From Candidatus Alistipes faecigallinarum (GTDB lineage: Bacteria; Bacteroidota; Bacteroidia; Bacteroidales; Rikenellaceae): a stretch of DNA of 64,000 nucleotides. Below are positions 17,421 through 25,630 of this stretch, one piece after another. The stretch is taken from contig DXDG01000006.1 of NCBI GenBank assembly GCA_019115605.1, positions 40,386 through 104,385 of the forward strand, in the 5' to 3' direction. Both the position numbers and the translations under genes were made by a program. The notes below the pieces were generated by a model. It had not been told where the DNA came from, ran no database searches, and was given only the letters and a program-made list of their open reading frames with translations. The number at the start of each line of letters is the position of its first letter. Position 1 is the first letter of the stretch.

Positions 17421-18630
17421 CGTGGAGGAGGTCATCGAGGACTTCCGCAACGGAAAAATCGTCATCGTCGTCGATGACGAGGACCGCGAAAACGAGGGCG
17501 ATTTCATCGTCGCCGCGGAAAAGATCACCCCCGAGATCGTGAATTTCATGCTCAAGGAGGGGCGGGGCGTGCTGTGTGCGCCGCTCTCGGAGGAGCGATG
17601 CGCGCAGCTCGAACTGAACATGATGGAGGAGAACAACACCTCGCTGCTCGGGACGCCCTTCACCGTAACGGTCGATCTGCTGGGCGAGGGGTGCACGACG
17701 GGCGTCTCGATCCACGACCGCGCCGCCACGATCCGCGCGCTGGCCAATCCCGAAACCCGCCCCTCGGATCTCGGACGTCCGGGACACATCAACCCCCTGC
17801 GGGCCCGCGAAAAGGGCGTGCTGCGCCGCCCGGGACACACCGAGGCTGCGGTCGATCTGGCCCGTCTGGCCGGTCTCCAGCCCGCCGGAGCGCTCATCGA
17901 GATCATGAACGAGGACGGCACGATGGCCCGCCTGCCGCAGCTGCTCGAGATCGCCCGCAAGTTCGATCTGAAGATCATCTCGATCGCCTCGCTGATCGCC
18001 TACCGCCTCAAGCAGGAGTCGATCGTCGAGCGGGGCGTCACGGTGCCGCTGCCCACCGAGTGGGGCGACTTCCGCATCACGCCGTTCCGTCAGAAATCGA
18101 ACGGCGTGGAGCATGTGGCCCTCACCAAGGGCGAGTGGACCGAGGATGAGCCCGTGCTGATCCGCGTGCACTCGTCGTGCGCCACGGGCGACATTTTCGG
18201 GTCGTACCGCTGCGACTGCGGCGAGCAGCTGCACCGCGCCATGCAGATGATCCAGAAGGAGGGCAAGGGCGCCATCGTCTATCTCAACCAGGAGGGACGC
18301 GGCATCGGCCTCTGCAACAAGATCCACGCCTACAAGCTGCAGGACGAGGGCCTCGACACGGTGGATGCCAACCTCAAGCTGGGCTTCAAGGCCGACGAGC
18401 GCGACTACGGCGTGGGTGCCAGCATCATCCGCGAGCTGGGTATCCGCCACATGCGGCTGATGACCAACAACCCGCTCAAGCGGGCCGGACTGGAGGGTTA
18501 CGGTCTCTGCATCGACGAGATCGTGCCGATCGTCATCGCCCCGAACCCCTACAACGAACACTATCTGGAGACCAAGCAGGAGCGCATGCACCACACGCTG
18601 GGGCTGGAGCATTTCGAAAAGAAAAACTGA
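17395..18630 (+). CDS. ribBA: Bifunctional DHBP synthase / GTP cyclohydrolase II
   Basis: This 411-residue riboflavin biosynthesis enzyme makes both early precursors. The N-terminal ~200 residues form dihydroxybutanone-phosphate synthase, with the [11 protein letters not shown] motif and [10 protein letters not shown]. The C-terminal half is GTP cyclohydrolase II: the zinc site in [20 protein letters not shown], the catalytic NQEGRGIGL loop, and [15 protein letters not shown]. All key motifs are intact in both halves, so both activities are expected. It starts inside the end of the LptF/G-like gene, which places it in an operon with envelope genes; no FMN riboswitch is visible here. Confidence 0.95.
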   Translation: MAKQTMLNSVEEVIEDFRNGKIVIVVDDEDRENEGDFIVAAEKITPEIVNFMLKEGRGVLCAPLSEERCAQLELNMMEENNTSLLGTPFTVTVDLLGEGCTTGVSIHDRAATIRALANPETRPSDLGRPGHINPLRAREKGVLRRPGHTEAAVDLARLAGLQPAGALIEIMNEDGTMARLPQLLEIARKFDLKIISIASLIAYRLKQESIVERGVTVPLPTEWGDFRITPFRQKSNGVEHVALTKGEWTEDEPVLIRVHSSCATGDIFGSYRCDCGEQLHRAMQMIQKEGKGAIVYLNQEGRGIGLCNKIHAYKLQDEGLDTVDANLKLGFKADERDYGVGASIIRELGIRHMRLMTNNPLKRAGLEGYGLCIDEIVPIVIAPNPYNEHYLETKQERMHHTLGLEHFEKKN

Positions 18631-18642
18631 CACACACCTGAC

Positions 18643-19617
18643 ATGAACGCCAAGGATCTGCGCATCGTCTTCATGGGTACGCCCGAGTTCGCCGTACCTT
18701 CGCTCCGGGCCCTCGTGGCCGGAGGCTACCGCGTCGTAGCGGTCGTAACGGCTCCCGACAAACCCGCCGGACGCGGGCAGCGCCTGCATGAAAGCGACGT
18801 GAAGATCGCGGCCCGCGAGCTGGGGCTCCCCGTGCTGCAACCCGTGAAGCTCCGCGACCCGGAGTTTGTCGAGACGCTGCGGTCCCTCAAACCCGATCTG
18901 GGCATCGTCATCGCCTTCCGCATGCTGCCCGAGGTCGTATGGGCCATGCCGCGGCTGGGGACCTTCAACCTCCACGCCTCGCTGCTGCCGCAGTACCGCG
19001 GTGCGGCGCCGATCAACTGGGCGATCATCAACGGCGAGCGCGAGACGGGCGTTACGACCTTCCTACTGAACCACGAGATCGACAAGGGGGCCATCCTGGG
19101 GCAGATCCGTGTCCCGATCGGGGAGGAGGATACCATCGGCTCGATGTACGAAAAACTCATGCAGACGGGCACGGGGCTGGTGCTCGACACCGTGGAGCGG
19201 ATCGCCGCCGGGGAGATCCGGCCCGTCGAACAGCAGCAGATCGACGACAGGACGTTGAAACCCGCCCCCAAGATCTTCAAGGAGGATTGCCGCATCGACT
19301 GGTCGCAGCCGGGCCGGCGGATCATCGACTTCATCCGCGGGCTGTCGCCCTATCCGGCCGCCTGGACCGCCATGTATCGCGAAGGATCGGAGGAGGAGCT
19401 CACGGCCAAGATCTTTGCGGCAGCTTTCGAGGCCGCAGCACACGATAAAGTCGCCTGCGGCACGGTCGAAAGCGACGGCCGCACCTTCATTCGCGTAGCC
19501 TGCGCCGACGGATGGATCACGCTCGAGGAGCTGCAGATCGCCGGGAAACGCCGACTGCCGGTCCGCGAACTGCTGCTCGGCTGGCGCGACGTGCTGCAAT
19601 ACCGCTTCCAGAAATAA
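18643..19617 (+). CDS. fmt: Methionyl-tRNA formyltransferase
   Basis: This 324-residue enzyme formylates initiator Met-tRNA using 10-formyl-tetrahydrofolate. The catalytic signature is FNLHASLLPQYRGAAPINWA (Asn109, His111), and the expected catalytic Asp appears in NHEIDKGAI. The start MNAKDLRIVFMGTPEFAVPS is canonical, and the C-terminal domain begins around residue 205. It lies 12 bases after ribBA. The usual partner def (peptide deformylase) is not in the window. Confidence 0.95.
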   Translation: MNAKDLRIVFMGTPEFAVPSLRALVAGGYRVVAVVTAPDKPAGRGQRLHESDVKIAARELGLPVLQPVKLRDPEFVETLRSLKPDLGIVIAFRMLPEVVWAMPRLGTFNLHASLLPQYRGAAPINWAIINGERETGVTTFLLNHEIDKGAILGQIRVPIGEEDTIGSMYEKLMQTGTGLVLDTVERIAAGEIRPVEQQQIDDRTLKPAPKIFKEDCRIDWSQPGRRIIDFIRGLSPYPAAWTAMYREGSEEELTAKIFAAAFEAAAHDKVACGTVESDGRTFIRVACADGWITLEELQIAGKRRLPVRELLLGWRDVLQYRFQK

Positions 19618-19642
19618 TCCACTCCGCAAGTAGAGACGCCAC

Positions 19643-21397
19643 ATGCCCGGCCGCCATCCGAAACCCCTGCAGGCCGAACTTCGCGCCGCAGCATGCGGCT
19701 CGATCGGAATCCGAACGGTCGTTTACCTGCTGGCGGTGATCGCCCTGCTGGCGACGCTCTCGATTCTCGACTCGTTCTGGGAGATTCCCCACCCGTGGCA
19801 CGCCACGGTCTGGCTCCGACGCCTGGCGGATGCCATGCTGCTGGCTCTTCCGGCATGGTTCCTCCGCCGAAGAGGGTGGCTGGTGCTCTGGATCCTCATC
19901 ATCGACCTCTACCTGTTCTCGAATCTCTGGTACTACCGCAACTACGGGAGCATCATGCCGCTCTCGTCCTACGCGATGTGGCAGAATCTCGACGGACTCG
20001 GCCCCAGCATCCGCAATTCGATGCGTCGCGCCGATTGGTGGCTCCTGCTGCCGGCACTTTGCCTTGCACTGGTGGTGCCACTCCTCCACCGGTGGAGCGA
20101 TCGTCCGGGTCTCCGCAGCCGCCTGACCGCCTGCGGGACGGCTCTGCTCACGGCTGCAGCCATCCTGCTCGCCCCGTACCGACACGATCCGAAGAGTTTC
20201 GACCACCCGGGGCCCCGCTTCCGCAACGAGCCGATGGTCGCCCTGCGCGACTTCGGATGGACCAGCTACTGGATCTACCAGATCGCCAATACCCGCGACT
20301 GTACCGAAGAGGAGTTGCAGGAGGCCCGGCGCTTCGTCGAAAATGCCGAGCGCAGCCGCGGGCCCGCACCCGGAATCGCTCCGGATGGGAAAAACCTGAT
20401 CCTCATCCTCATGGAGTCGCAGGCCAGCTGGCCGATCGGTCTCGAAATCGACGGACGGAAGGTCCAGCCGTTCCTCGATTCGCTGGACCGGGACACGAGC
20501 GTACTCTACTTTCCGAAGGTGCTTCCGCAGGTCAAGGACGGCCGTTCGTCGGATGCCCAGCTGCTCATCAACACGGGGCTGCTGCCCGCAGCCACGGGTG
20601 CGGCCTCCAGCCTCTACGGCAGCCGGAACACCTATCCTTCGCTGCCCAAGGCGCTCAAAAAGCGGGGATATGCCTCGGCCTCGTTTGTCTGCGACTTCAA
20701 ATCCTACTGGAACCAGGAGACCACGACGCGCAGTTTCGGGTTCGATGCGCTCCACTACGACCTGCGCGGCGACCATCCCACATTGACCGCTGACGAGGAG
20801 CTCTACCGCCGCAGCCTCGCCATTCTGCGGCAGATGCCCGAGCCGTTCTATGCCCAGGTCGTTACCATGTCGGGGCACGACGCCATAGAAAGCGGGTTCG
20901 ACACCCCGCTGAACAAGGCCCGCATCGCCGACGAACAGGTGAAAAACTACCTGATCATTGCCGAATATGTGGACCGCTGCCTCGCGACGTTCATCGATTC
21001 GCTCAAAAGCTGCGGCCTCTACGAACGGAGCCTGATCGTCATCACCGGCGATCACGACTCGATCACGCGCAACCGCTACGAGGGACGCCGCGAATGCCGG
21101 CTCGAGGACCGCTACATCCCGCTCTTCCTGCTCAATGCACCGCGCCGGATGCCGACCGACCGGGTGGTCGCGCAATGCGACATCTATCCGACGCTGCTCG
21201 ATGCCATGGGAATCGACGAATACCCCTTCCACGGGCTGGGAGAAAGCCTCTACCGCCGCCAGAGCGACTGTGCCGCCGACCATACGAGCGGATGGGCGGG
21301 GGAGAATTCCGACGATTCGGTGCGCCGCTACCGCCAAAAGCTGTGGCGCGTCTCGGACATTCTGCTGCGGGCGGACTACTTCCGCGACCGCGAGTAA
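19643..21397 (+). CDS. LTA synthase family membrane phosphotransferase/sulfatase-fold protein
   Basis: This 584-residue inner-membrane protein has an alkaline-phosphatase-type periplasmic domain. Four hydrophobic helices lie in residues ~22-180. The catalytic domain follows: ILMESQ (metal ligand Glu258), the nucleophile loop DGRSSDAQ (around residue 302), MSGHDAIES, and GDHDSI as the distal metal site. In LtaS the nucleophile is the Thr of GKTSD; here the aligned residue is Ser302. Gram-negative members transfer phospho-headgroups to glycans or lipids, so an envelope-modifying role is likely. The substrate is unknown. It lies 25 bases after fmt and ends at a strong terminator. Confidence 0.85.
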   Translation: MPGRHPKPLQAELRAAACGSIGIRTVVYLLAVIALLATLSILDSFWEIPHPWHATVWLRRLADAMLLALPAWFLRRRGWLVLWILIIDLYLFSNLWYYRNYGSIMPLSSYAMWQNLDGLGPSIRNSMRRADWWLLLPALCLALVVPLLHRWSDRPGLRSRLTACGTALLTAAAILLAPYRHDPKSFDHPGPRFRNEPMVALRDFGWTSYWIYQIANTRDCTEEELQEARRFVENAERSRGPAPGIAPDGKNLILILMESQASWPIGLEIDGRKVQPFLDSLDRDTSVLYFPKVLPQVKDGRSSDAQLLINTGLLPAATGAASSLYGSRNTYPSLPKALKKRGYASASFVCDFKSYWNQETTTRSFGFDALHYDLRGDHPTLTADEELYRRSLAILRQMPEPFYAQVVTMSGHDAIESGFDTPLNKARIADEQVKNYLIIAEYVDRCLATFIDSLKSCGLYERSLIVITGDHDSITRNRYEGRRECRLEDRYIPLFLLNAPRRMPTDRVVAQCDIYPTLLDAMGIDEYPFHGLGESLYRRQSDCAADHTSGWAGENSDDSVRRYRQKLWRVSDILLRADYFRDRE

Positions 21398-21420
21398 CCC
21401 CGAAAGACCGTACCATCCAC

Positions 21421-21453
21421 AAAAAGGGGCATCCCCCGAAGGACGCCCCTTTT
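21421..21453. terminator. Bidirectional terminator between the LtaS-like gene and korC
   Basis: An imperfect stem (GGGGC/GCCCC plus TCC/GGA around one mismatch) is flanked by five As on the left and TTTTC on the right. It serves both convergent genes. Confidence 0.75.
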
Positions 21454-21478
21454 CTCTTCGCGTATGGCCAACGGCAAA

Positions 21479-22024
21479 CTACCGCACCTTGCGGATGATC
21501 TCGCCGCCGTGACGGATCGCCTCCTCGTTCTGGGGAAGCATCTTCCACGCACGTTCGGGCAGCGACTTCTTCAAACCGACCATGACGTTCTCCATCTCCA
21601 CGACGGGGCAAACCTTGAGATAGCCGCCCAGAATCATCGTGTTGAAGAGCTTCGCCTGGCCCATCTTCGCACACTCGGCCGTGGCGTCGATCGCATAGAC
21701 CGAGATGTCCGTACGCACGGGATGGCGCGTAATGCCGTTCGTATCGTAGATCAGCACACCGCCCGGCTTGACCAGCGGCTCGAACTTCTCCATCGACTGC
21801 TGGTTCAGGATGATCGCCGTGTCGAACTCGTGGGCGATGGGCGAGGAGATCTTCCTGTCGGAGAGAATGACCGTCACGTTGGCCGTACCGCCGCGCATCT
21901 CGGGGCCGTAGGAGGGCATCCAGGTTACCTCGAAACCCTGCATCACGCCCGAATAGGCCAGAATCTTACCCATCGAAAGGACGCCCTGTCCTCCGAATCC
22001 TGCTATGATCATTGTCTCTTTCAT
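21479..22024 (-). CDS. korC: 2-oxoacid:ferredoxin oxidoreductase, gamma subunit
   Basis: This 181-residue gamma subunit belongs to the 2-oxoglutarate-type ferredoxin oxidoreductase. The start at 22024 overlaps the korB stop by four bases (ATGA) and gives MKETMIIAGFGGQGVLSMGK, the classic gamma-subunit opening. It continues with TWMPSYGPEMRGGTANVTV. The order korD-korA-korB-korC and the subunit sizes match the four-subunit Kor/Vor class, which oxidatively decarboxylates 2-oxoglutarate (or branched 2-oxoacids) and reduces ferredoxin. Substrate choice cannot be fixed by eye. Confidence 0.88.
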   Translation of the reverse strand: MKETMIIAGFGGQGVLSMGKILAYSGVMQGFEVTWMPSYGPEMRGGTANVTVILSDRKISSPIAHEFDTAIILNQQSMEKFEPLVKPGGVLIYDTNGITRHPVRTDISVYAIDATAECAKMGQAKLFNTMILGGYLKVCPVVEMENVMVGLKKSLPERAWKMLPQNEEAIRHGGEIIRKVR

Positions 22025-22797
22025 CGCGTCTCCTCCATTTTTACGTCCTTGATATCGCCCAGCGGATAGAAGGGCAGCATGTTCTCGGCAAGCCACTGGT
22101 TCGAAGCCACCGGCGAGAGCTTCCAGCCGCTGTTGCAGGTCGAAACGACCTCCACGAGCGAGAAGCCGTTGCCGGCCATCGAATTTTCGAACGCCTTGCG
22201 GATCGCCTTCTTGCATTTGCGCACGTTGGCCGGCGTATGCACGCTCTGGCGCGTGATGTAGGTCGCACCGTCCAGATGGGCCATCATCTCGGCAATCTTG
22301 TAGGGGTAGCCGTTCAGCCGCGGATCACGTCCGTAGGGCGTCGTCGCGGTCTTCATGCCCAGCAGCGTCGTGGGGGCCATCTGACCGCCCGTCATGCCGT
22401 AGATCGCGTTGTTGATATAGATCGCCACGACATTCTCACCGCGCGCCGCAGCATGGATCGACTCCGCCGTACCGATGGCCGACAGGTCGCCGTCGCCCTG
22501 GTAGGTGAAGACCAGATTCTCGGGATACAGCCGCTTGACGGCCGTCGCCACGGCCAGCGCACGTCCATGCGCCGCCTCGATCCAGTCGATGTCGATGTAA
22601 TTGTAGGCGAAGACCGAGCAGCCTACGGGCGAGATGCCCACGGCCTTCTCGGCGAGGCCCATCTCGTCGATGACCTCCGCCACGAGTTTGTGCACCGTGC
22701 CGTGGCTGCAGCCCGGGCAGTAGTGCATGACGTTATCGGTGATGAGTCTCGGTTTGGCGTAAACCAGATTCTCCTGTTTGATTTCAACCTCTGCCAT
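22021..22797 (-). CDS. korB: 2-oxoacid:ferredoxin oxidoreductase, beta (TPP) subunit
   Basis: This 258-residue thiamine-diphosphate subunit is recognised by CPGCSHGTVHKLVAEVIDE near the N-terminus and by the TPP/Mg motif GDGDLSAIG followed by NNAIYGMTGGQMAPTT. These are standard for the beta chain. It lies five bases after korA and overlaps korC, so the subunits are made at matched rates. The complex is cytoplasmic and oxygen-sensitive, in keeping with an anaerobic gut organism. Confidence 0.92.
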   Translation of the reverse strand: MAEVEIKQENLVYAKPRLITDNVMHYCPGCSHGTVHKLVAEVIDEMGLAEKAVGISPVGCSVFAYNYIDIDWIEAAHGRALAVATAVKRLYPENLVFTYQGDGDLSAIGTAESIHAAARGENVVAIYINNAIYGMTGGQMAPTTLLGMKTATTPYGRDPRLNGYPYKIAEMMAHLDGATYITRQSVHTPANVRKCKKAIRKAFENSMAGNGFSLVEVVSTCNSGWKLSPVASNQWLAENMLPFYPLGDIKDVKMEETR

Positions 22798-22802
22798 CGT
22801 CG

Positions 22803-23897
22803 TTACTTTTTAATCAGTTTTTCCTTGAGTGCGTCAAGCACCTCGTCGGGCGTGAAGAGCATGCCGCCCTGACGTCCGTAGTGCTCCACGGGGGCCTTGC
22901 CGTTCACCGCGAGGCGTACATCCTCGACCATCTGCCCGGCATTGAGCTCGGCCGACAGGAATCCCTTCACGCCGCGGGCGGCGAGTTCGGCAATCTGCTT
23001 CTTCGGGAAGGGGTAGAGCGTGATCGGACGCAGCAGGCCCACCTTCAGGCCCTCGGCACGGGCCATCTCGACCGTCGCCGAGCAGATGCGCGCCGACGAA
23101 CCGAAGGCCACGATGACATACTCCGCATCGTCGCACTCGATGGCCTCGTAGCGCACCTCGTTCTCCTCCAGCTGGCGGTATTTCTCCTGCAGGCGCTGGT
23201 TGATGATCTCCATCTTCTCGGACTGCAGCTCAAGCGACGTTACGACGTTGCGCCCGCGGTCGGCGGGTTTGCCGTAGGCGGCCCAGGTGCGGCACTCGGC
23301 GGCGATCTCCTCGTTCGTGCGGCGCGGACGCTGCGGTGCGAGCACCACCTTCTCCATCATCTGGCCGATGGCACCGTCGGCGAGGATCATCGCCGGATTG
23401 CGGTACTTGAAGGCCAGGTCGAAGGCCTCGGCCACATGGTCGTGCATCTCCTGCACGGAGTTCGGGGCAAAGACGATCAGGTGGTAATCACCGTGTCCGC
23501 CGCCCTTGACGGCCTGGAAATAGTCGCCCTGCGAGGGCTGGATCGTACCCAGGCCCGGACCTCCGCGCTGGCAGTTGATGACCAGACACGGCAGCTCGGC
23601 TCCGGCCAGATAGCTCAGACCCTCGGCCATGAGGCTGATGCCGGGGCTCGACGACGAGGTCATGACCCGCTTGCCGGTCGAAGCACCGCCGTAGACCATG
23701 TTGATCGACGACACCTCCGATTCGGCCTGCAGGACCACCATACCCGTGGTCTCCCAGGGCTTGAGCTCCATGAGCGTCTCCATCACCTCCGACTGAGGCG
23801 TGATCGGGTAGCCGAAGTACCCGTCGCAACCGTAGCGAATCGCCGCATGGGCGATCACCTCGTTGCCTTTCATCAGTTTTATCTCCTTCTCTGCCAT
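22803..23897 (-). CDS. korA: 2-oxoacid:ferredoxin oxidoreductase, alpha subunit
   Basis: This 364-residue alpha subunit has the pyrimidine-binding domain (GNEVIAHAAIRYGCDGYFGY, PITPQSEVMETL) and EVSSINMVYGGASTGKRVMT. CQRGGPGLGTIQPSQGDYFQ also matches the family. A transketolase C-terminal-like domain II follows (IVAFGSSARICSATVEMARA). It starts four bases after korD. Size and gene order fit the KorA/VorB group. Confidence 0.92.
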   Translation of the reverse strand: MAEKEIKLMKGNEVIAHAAIRYGCDGYFGYPITPQSEVMETLMELKPWETTGMVVLQAESEVSSINMVYGGASTGKRVMTSSSSPGISLMAEGLSYLAGAELPCLVINCQRGGPGLGTIQPSQGDYFQAVKGGGHGDYHLIVFAPNSVQEMHDHVAEAFDLAFKYRNPAMILADGAIGQMMEKVVLAPQRPRRTNEEIAAECRTWAAYGKPADRGRNVVTSLELQSEKMEIINQRLQEKYRQLEENEVRYEAIECDDAEYVIVAFGSSARICSATVEMARAEGLKVGLLRPITLYPFPKKQIAELAARGVKGFLSAELNAGQMVEDVRLAVNGKAPVEHYGRQGGMLFTPDEVLDALKEKLIKK

Positions 23898-23901
23898 AAG
23901 T

Positions 23902-24129
23902 CTATTCGAATTTTTGACGGTACACCGTAATGACGCTGTCGGGGCAGATCACCGCACACGACGCGCAGCCCGTGCAGGCATCGGGATGCTCCATGCGGGC
24001 CACGGGGTAGCCCTTGCTGTTCACCTCCACGGACAAGGCGAGCACCCCGCACGGACACGACGCCACGCAGACACCGCACCCCTTGCATCGCTCCCTGTCG
24101 ACAACGATCGTTCCTTTGATTTTTGCCAT
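23902..24129 (-). CDS. korD: 2-oxoacid:ferredoxin oxidoreductase, delta subunit (2x[4Fe-4S] ferredoxin)
   Basis: This 75-residue ferredoxin-like subunit has two four-cysteine clusters: C15-x2-C18-x2-C21-x3-C25 (CKGCGVCVASC) and C52-x2-C55-x2-C58-x3-C62 (CTGCASCAVIC). It carries electrons from the TPP subunit to external ferredoxin. It is the first gene of the korDABC unit, and a -7 box lies 26-33 bases upstream of its start. Confidence 0.93.
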   Translation of the reverse strand: MAKIKGTIVVDRERCKGCGVCVASCPCGVLALSVEVNSKGYPVARMEHPDACTGCASCAVICPDSVITVYRQKFE

Positions 24130-24154
24130 ATCGAGTCTGTATTGTTTGTTCCAA

Positions 24155-24162
24155 CAAAATTA
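24155..24162 (-). promoter_or_regulatory. -7 box for korDABC
   Basis: The minus strand reads TAATTTTG, an exact TAnnTTTG match. It implies a transcript start around 24148 and a leader of about 20 bases. Confidence 0.5.
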
Positions 24163-24246
24163 AGAAAAAATCGACAAATTCTCCGATCCGGCCGACAATT
24201 TTTCCAAAAAGCCGGTTCGTACCGGCCGGTCAACCGGTACCGGATG

Positions 24247-24281
24247 AAAAAAGGGATCACCCTTGCGGATGATCCCTTTTT
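24247..24281. terminator. Terminator of the serC-serA-DUF1015 unit
   Basis: An 11-bp stem (24248-24258 with 24271-24281) includes AAAAAGGGATC/GATCCCTTTTT. On the minus strand it ends in a run of Ts, so it stops the DUF1015 transcript before korD. Confidence 0.8.
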
Positions 24282-24298
24282 CGGTCGCGATGCCGGGG

Positions 24299-25543
24299 CT
24301 ACTCCTCGAAGGAGTGGATCACCACACCCGAGCGCAGCTTGGGTTCGAACCAGGTTGTCTTCGGAGGCATGATATTGCCCGTGTCGGCGATGTCGATCAG
24401 CTGCTGCATCGAGACGGGGTAGAGGGCAAAGGCCACCTGCATCTCCCCGCTGTCCACGCGGCGCTTCAGCTCGCCCAGGCCGCGGATGCCGCCCACGAAG
24501 TCGATGCGCTTCGAGGTCCGGAGGTCCTTGATATCCAGAATGCGGTCAAGCACCCGGTTCGAGAGCACCGTAACGTCGAGCACGCCGATCGGGTCGTGGT
24601 CGTCGTAGGTTCCCGGCTTGGCCGTGAGGCTGTACCAGCGGCCCTCCAGATACATCGAGAAGTTGTGCAGCGCCTGCGGGCGATAGATCTCCGTGCCCTT
24701 CTCCTCGACGGTGAAGTCCTCCTTGAGACGTTCGAGGAACTCCGCGGGCGTGAGGCCGTTGAGATCCTTCACCACGCGGTTGTAGTCAATGATGCGCAGC
24801 TGGCTCGCCGGGAACGTTACGGCCAGGAAGTAGCAGTACTCCTCCTCGCCCGTGTGGTGCGGGTTACGGTCGCGGCACTCCGCGCCGACGCGCGCCGCGG
24901 CGGCCGTACGGTGGTGTCCGTCGGCAACGTAAAGCGCCGGGATGCCCTTGAAGATCTCCGTGATGCGGTCGTTCGTCTTCCGGTCGCGGATCACCCAGAG
25001 CTTGTGGCCGAAGCCGTCCTCGGCCGTGAAATCGTACTCCGGAGCGTTGTTGGCAACCACGTCGGCGACGATGGCGTCGATCTCGGCGTTGTCGGGATAG
25101 GCGAAGAAGACCGGCTCGATGTTGGCCTTCTGGTTGCGGACATGGATCATGCGGTCCTCCTCCTTCTCCGTGCGCGTCAGTTCGTGTTTCTTGATCGCTC
25201 CCGAGAGGTAGTCCTCAAAGTGGCAGCACATGGCCAGACCGTACTGCGTACGGCCATCCATCGTCTGCGCATAGACATAGTAGTACTCCTCGGGATCCTG
25301 CACGAGCCAGCCGCGTTCGCGCCACAGGCGGAAATTCTCCACGGCCTTCTCGTAGACCTTCGGATCGTGCTCGTCGGCAATCGGGTCGAAGTCGATCTCG
25401 GGTTTGATGATATGCAGCAGCGAGCGCTCCGTGGCTTCGGCCTTCGCCTCGACGGAGTTCAGCACGTCGTAGGGGCGCGAAGCCACCTCGGCGGCATAGT
25501 TCTTCGGGGGACGTATTCCCCGGAAAGGCTTGATTCTTACCAT
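24299..25543 (-). CDS. DUF1015 family protein in serine operon (possible ParB-fold kinase)
   Basis: This 414-residue cytoplasmic protein is of the DUF1015 family, whose function I do not know. The family N-terminus is MVRIKPFRGIRPPKNYAAEV with SRPYDVLN. Residues 206-214 read VADGHHRTA, and the DGHHR pattern (D208-R212) recalls the ParB/sulfiredoxin-fold active site of free-serine kinases such as SerK. No other known domain, signal or membrane segment is visible. It is the third gene of a serC-serA-DUF1015 unit, 87 bases after serA with a strong hairpin between them. A role in serine or phosphoserine metabolism is inferred from this context and the motif. serB is not in the window. Confidence 0.82.
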   Translation of the reverse strand: MVRIKPFRGIRPPKNYAAEVASRPYDVLNSVEAKAEATERSLLHIIKPEIDFDPIADEHDPKVYEKAVENFRLWRERGWLVQDPEEYYYVYAQTMDGRTQYGLAMCCHFEDYLSGAIKKHELTRTEKEEDRMIHVRNQKANIEPVFFAYPDNAEIDAIVADVVANNAPEYDFTAEDGFGHKLWVIRDRKTNDRITEIFKGIPALYVADGHHRTAAAARVGAECRDRNPHHTGEEEYCYFLAVTFPASQLRIIDYNRVVKDLNGLTPAEFLERLKEDFTVEEKGTEIYRPQALHNFSMYLEGRWYSLTAKPGTYDDHDPIGVLDVTVLSNRVLDRILDIKDLRTSKRIDFVGGIRGLGELKRRVDSGEMQVAFALYPVSMQQLIDIADTGNIMPPKTTWFEPKLRSGVVIHSFEE

Positions 25544-25570
25544 AGTCGTTTTCGGTTGTCGGAATCGGCC

Positions 25571-25606
25571 GCTGCGGGAGAGGGCGGCAAGCCCTCTTCC
25601 CGCAGC
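25571..25606 (-). other. Strong intercistronic hairpin between serA and the DUF1015 gene
   Basis: A 15-bp GC-rich stem with a single bulge (25571-25585 with 25591-25606) lies between the two genes. It is not followed by a T run on the minus strand, so it looks more like an mRNA-stabilising or partial attenuating structure than a full terminator. Confidence 0.55.
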
Positions 25607-25630
25607 GCTCCTCCGGTTTCGGTTGGTCGA

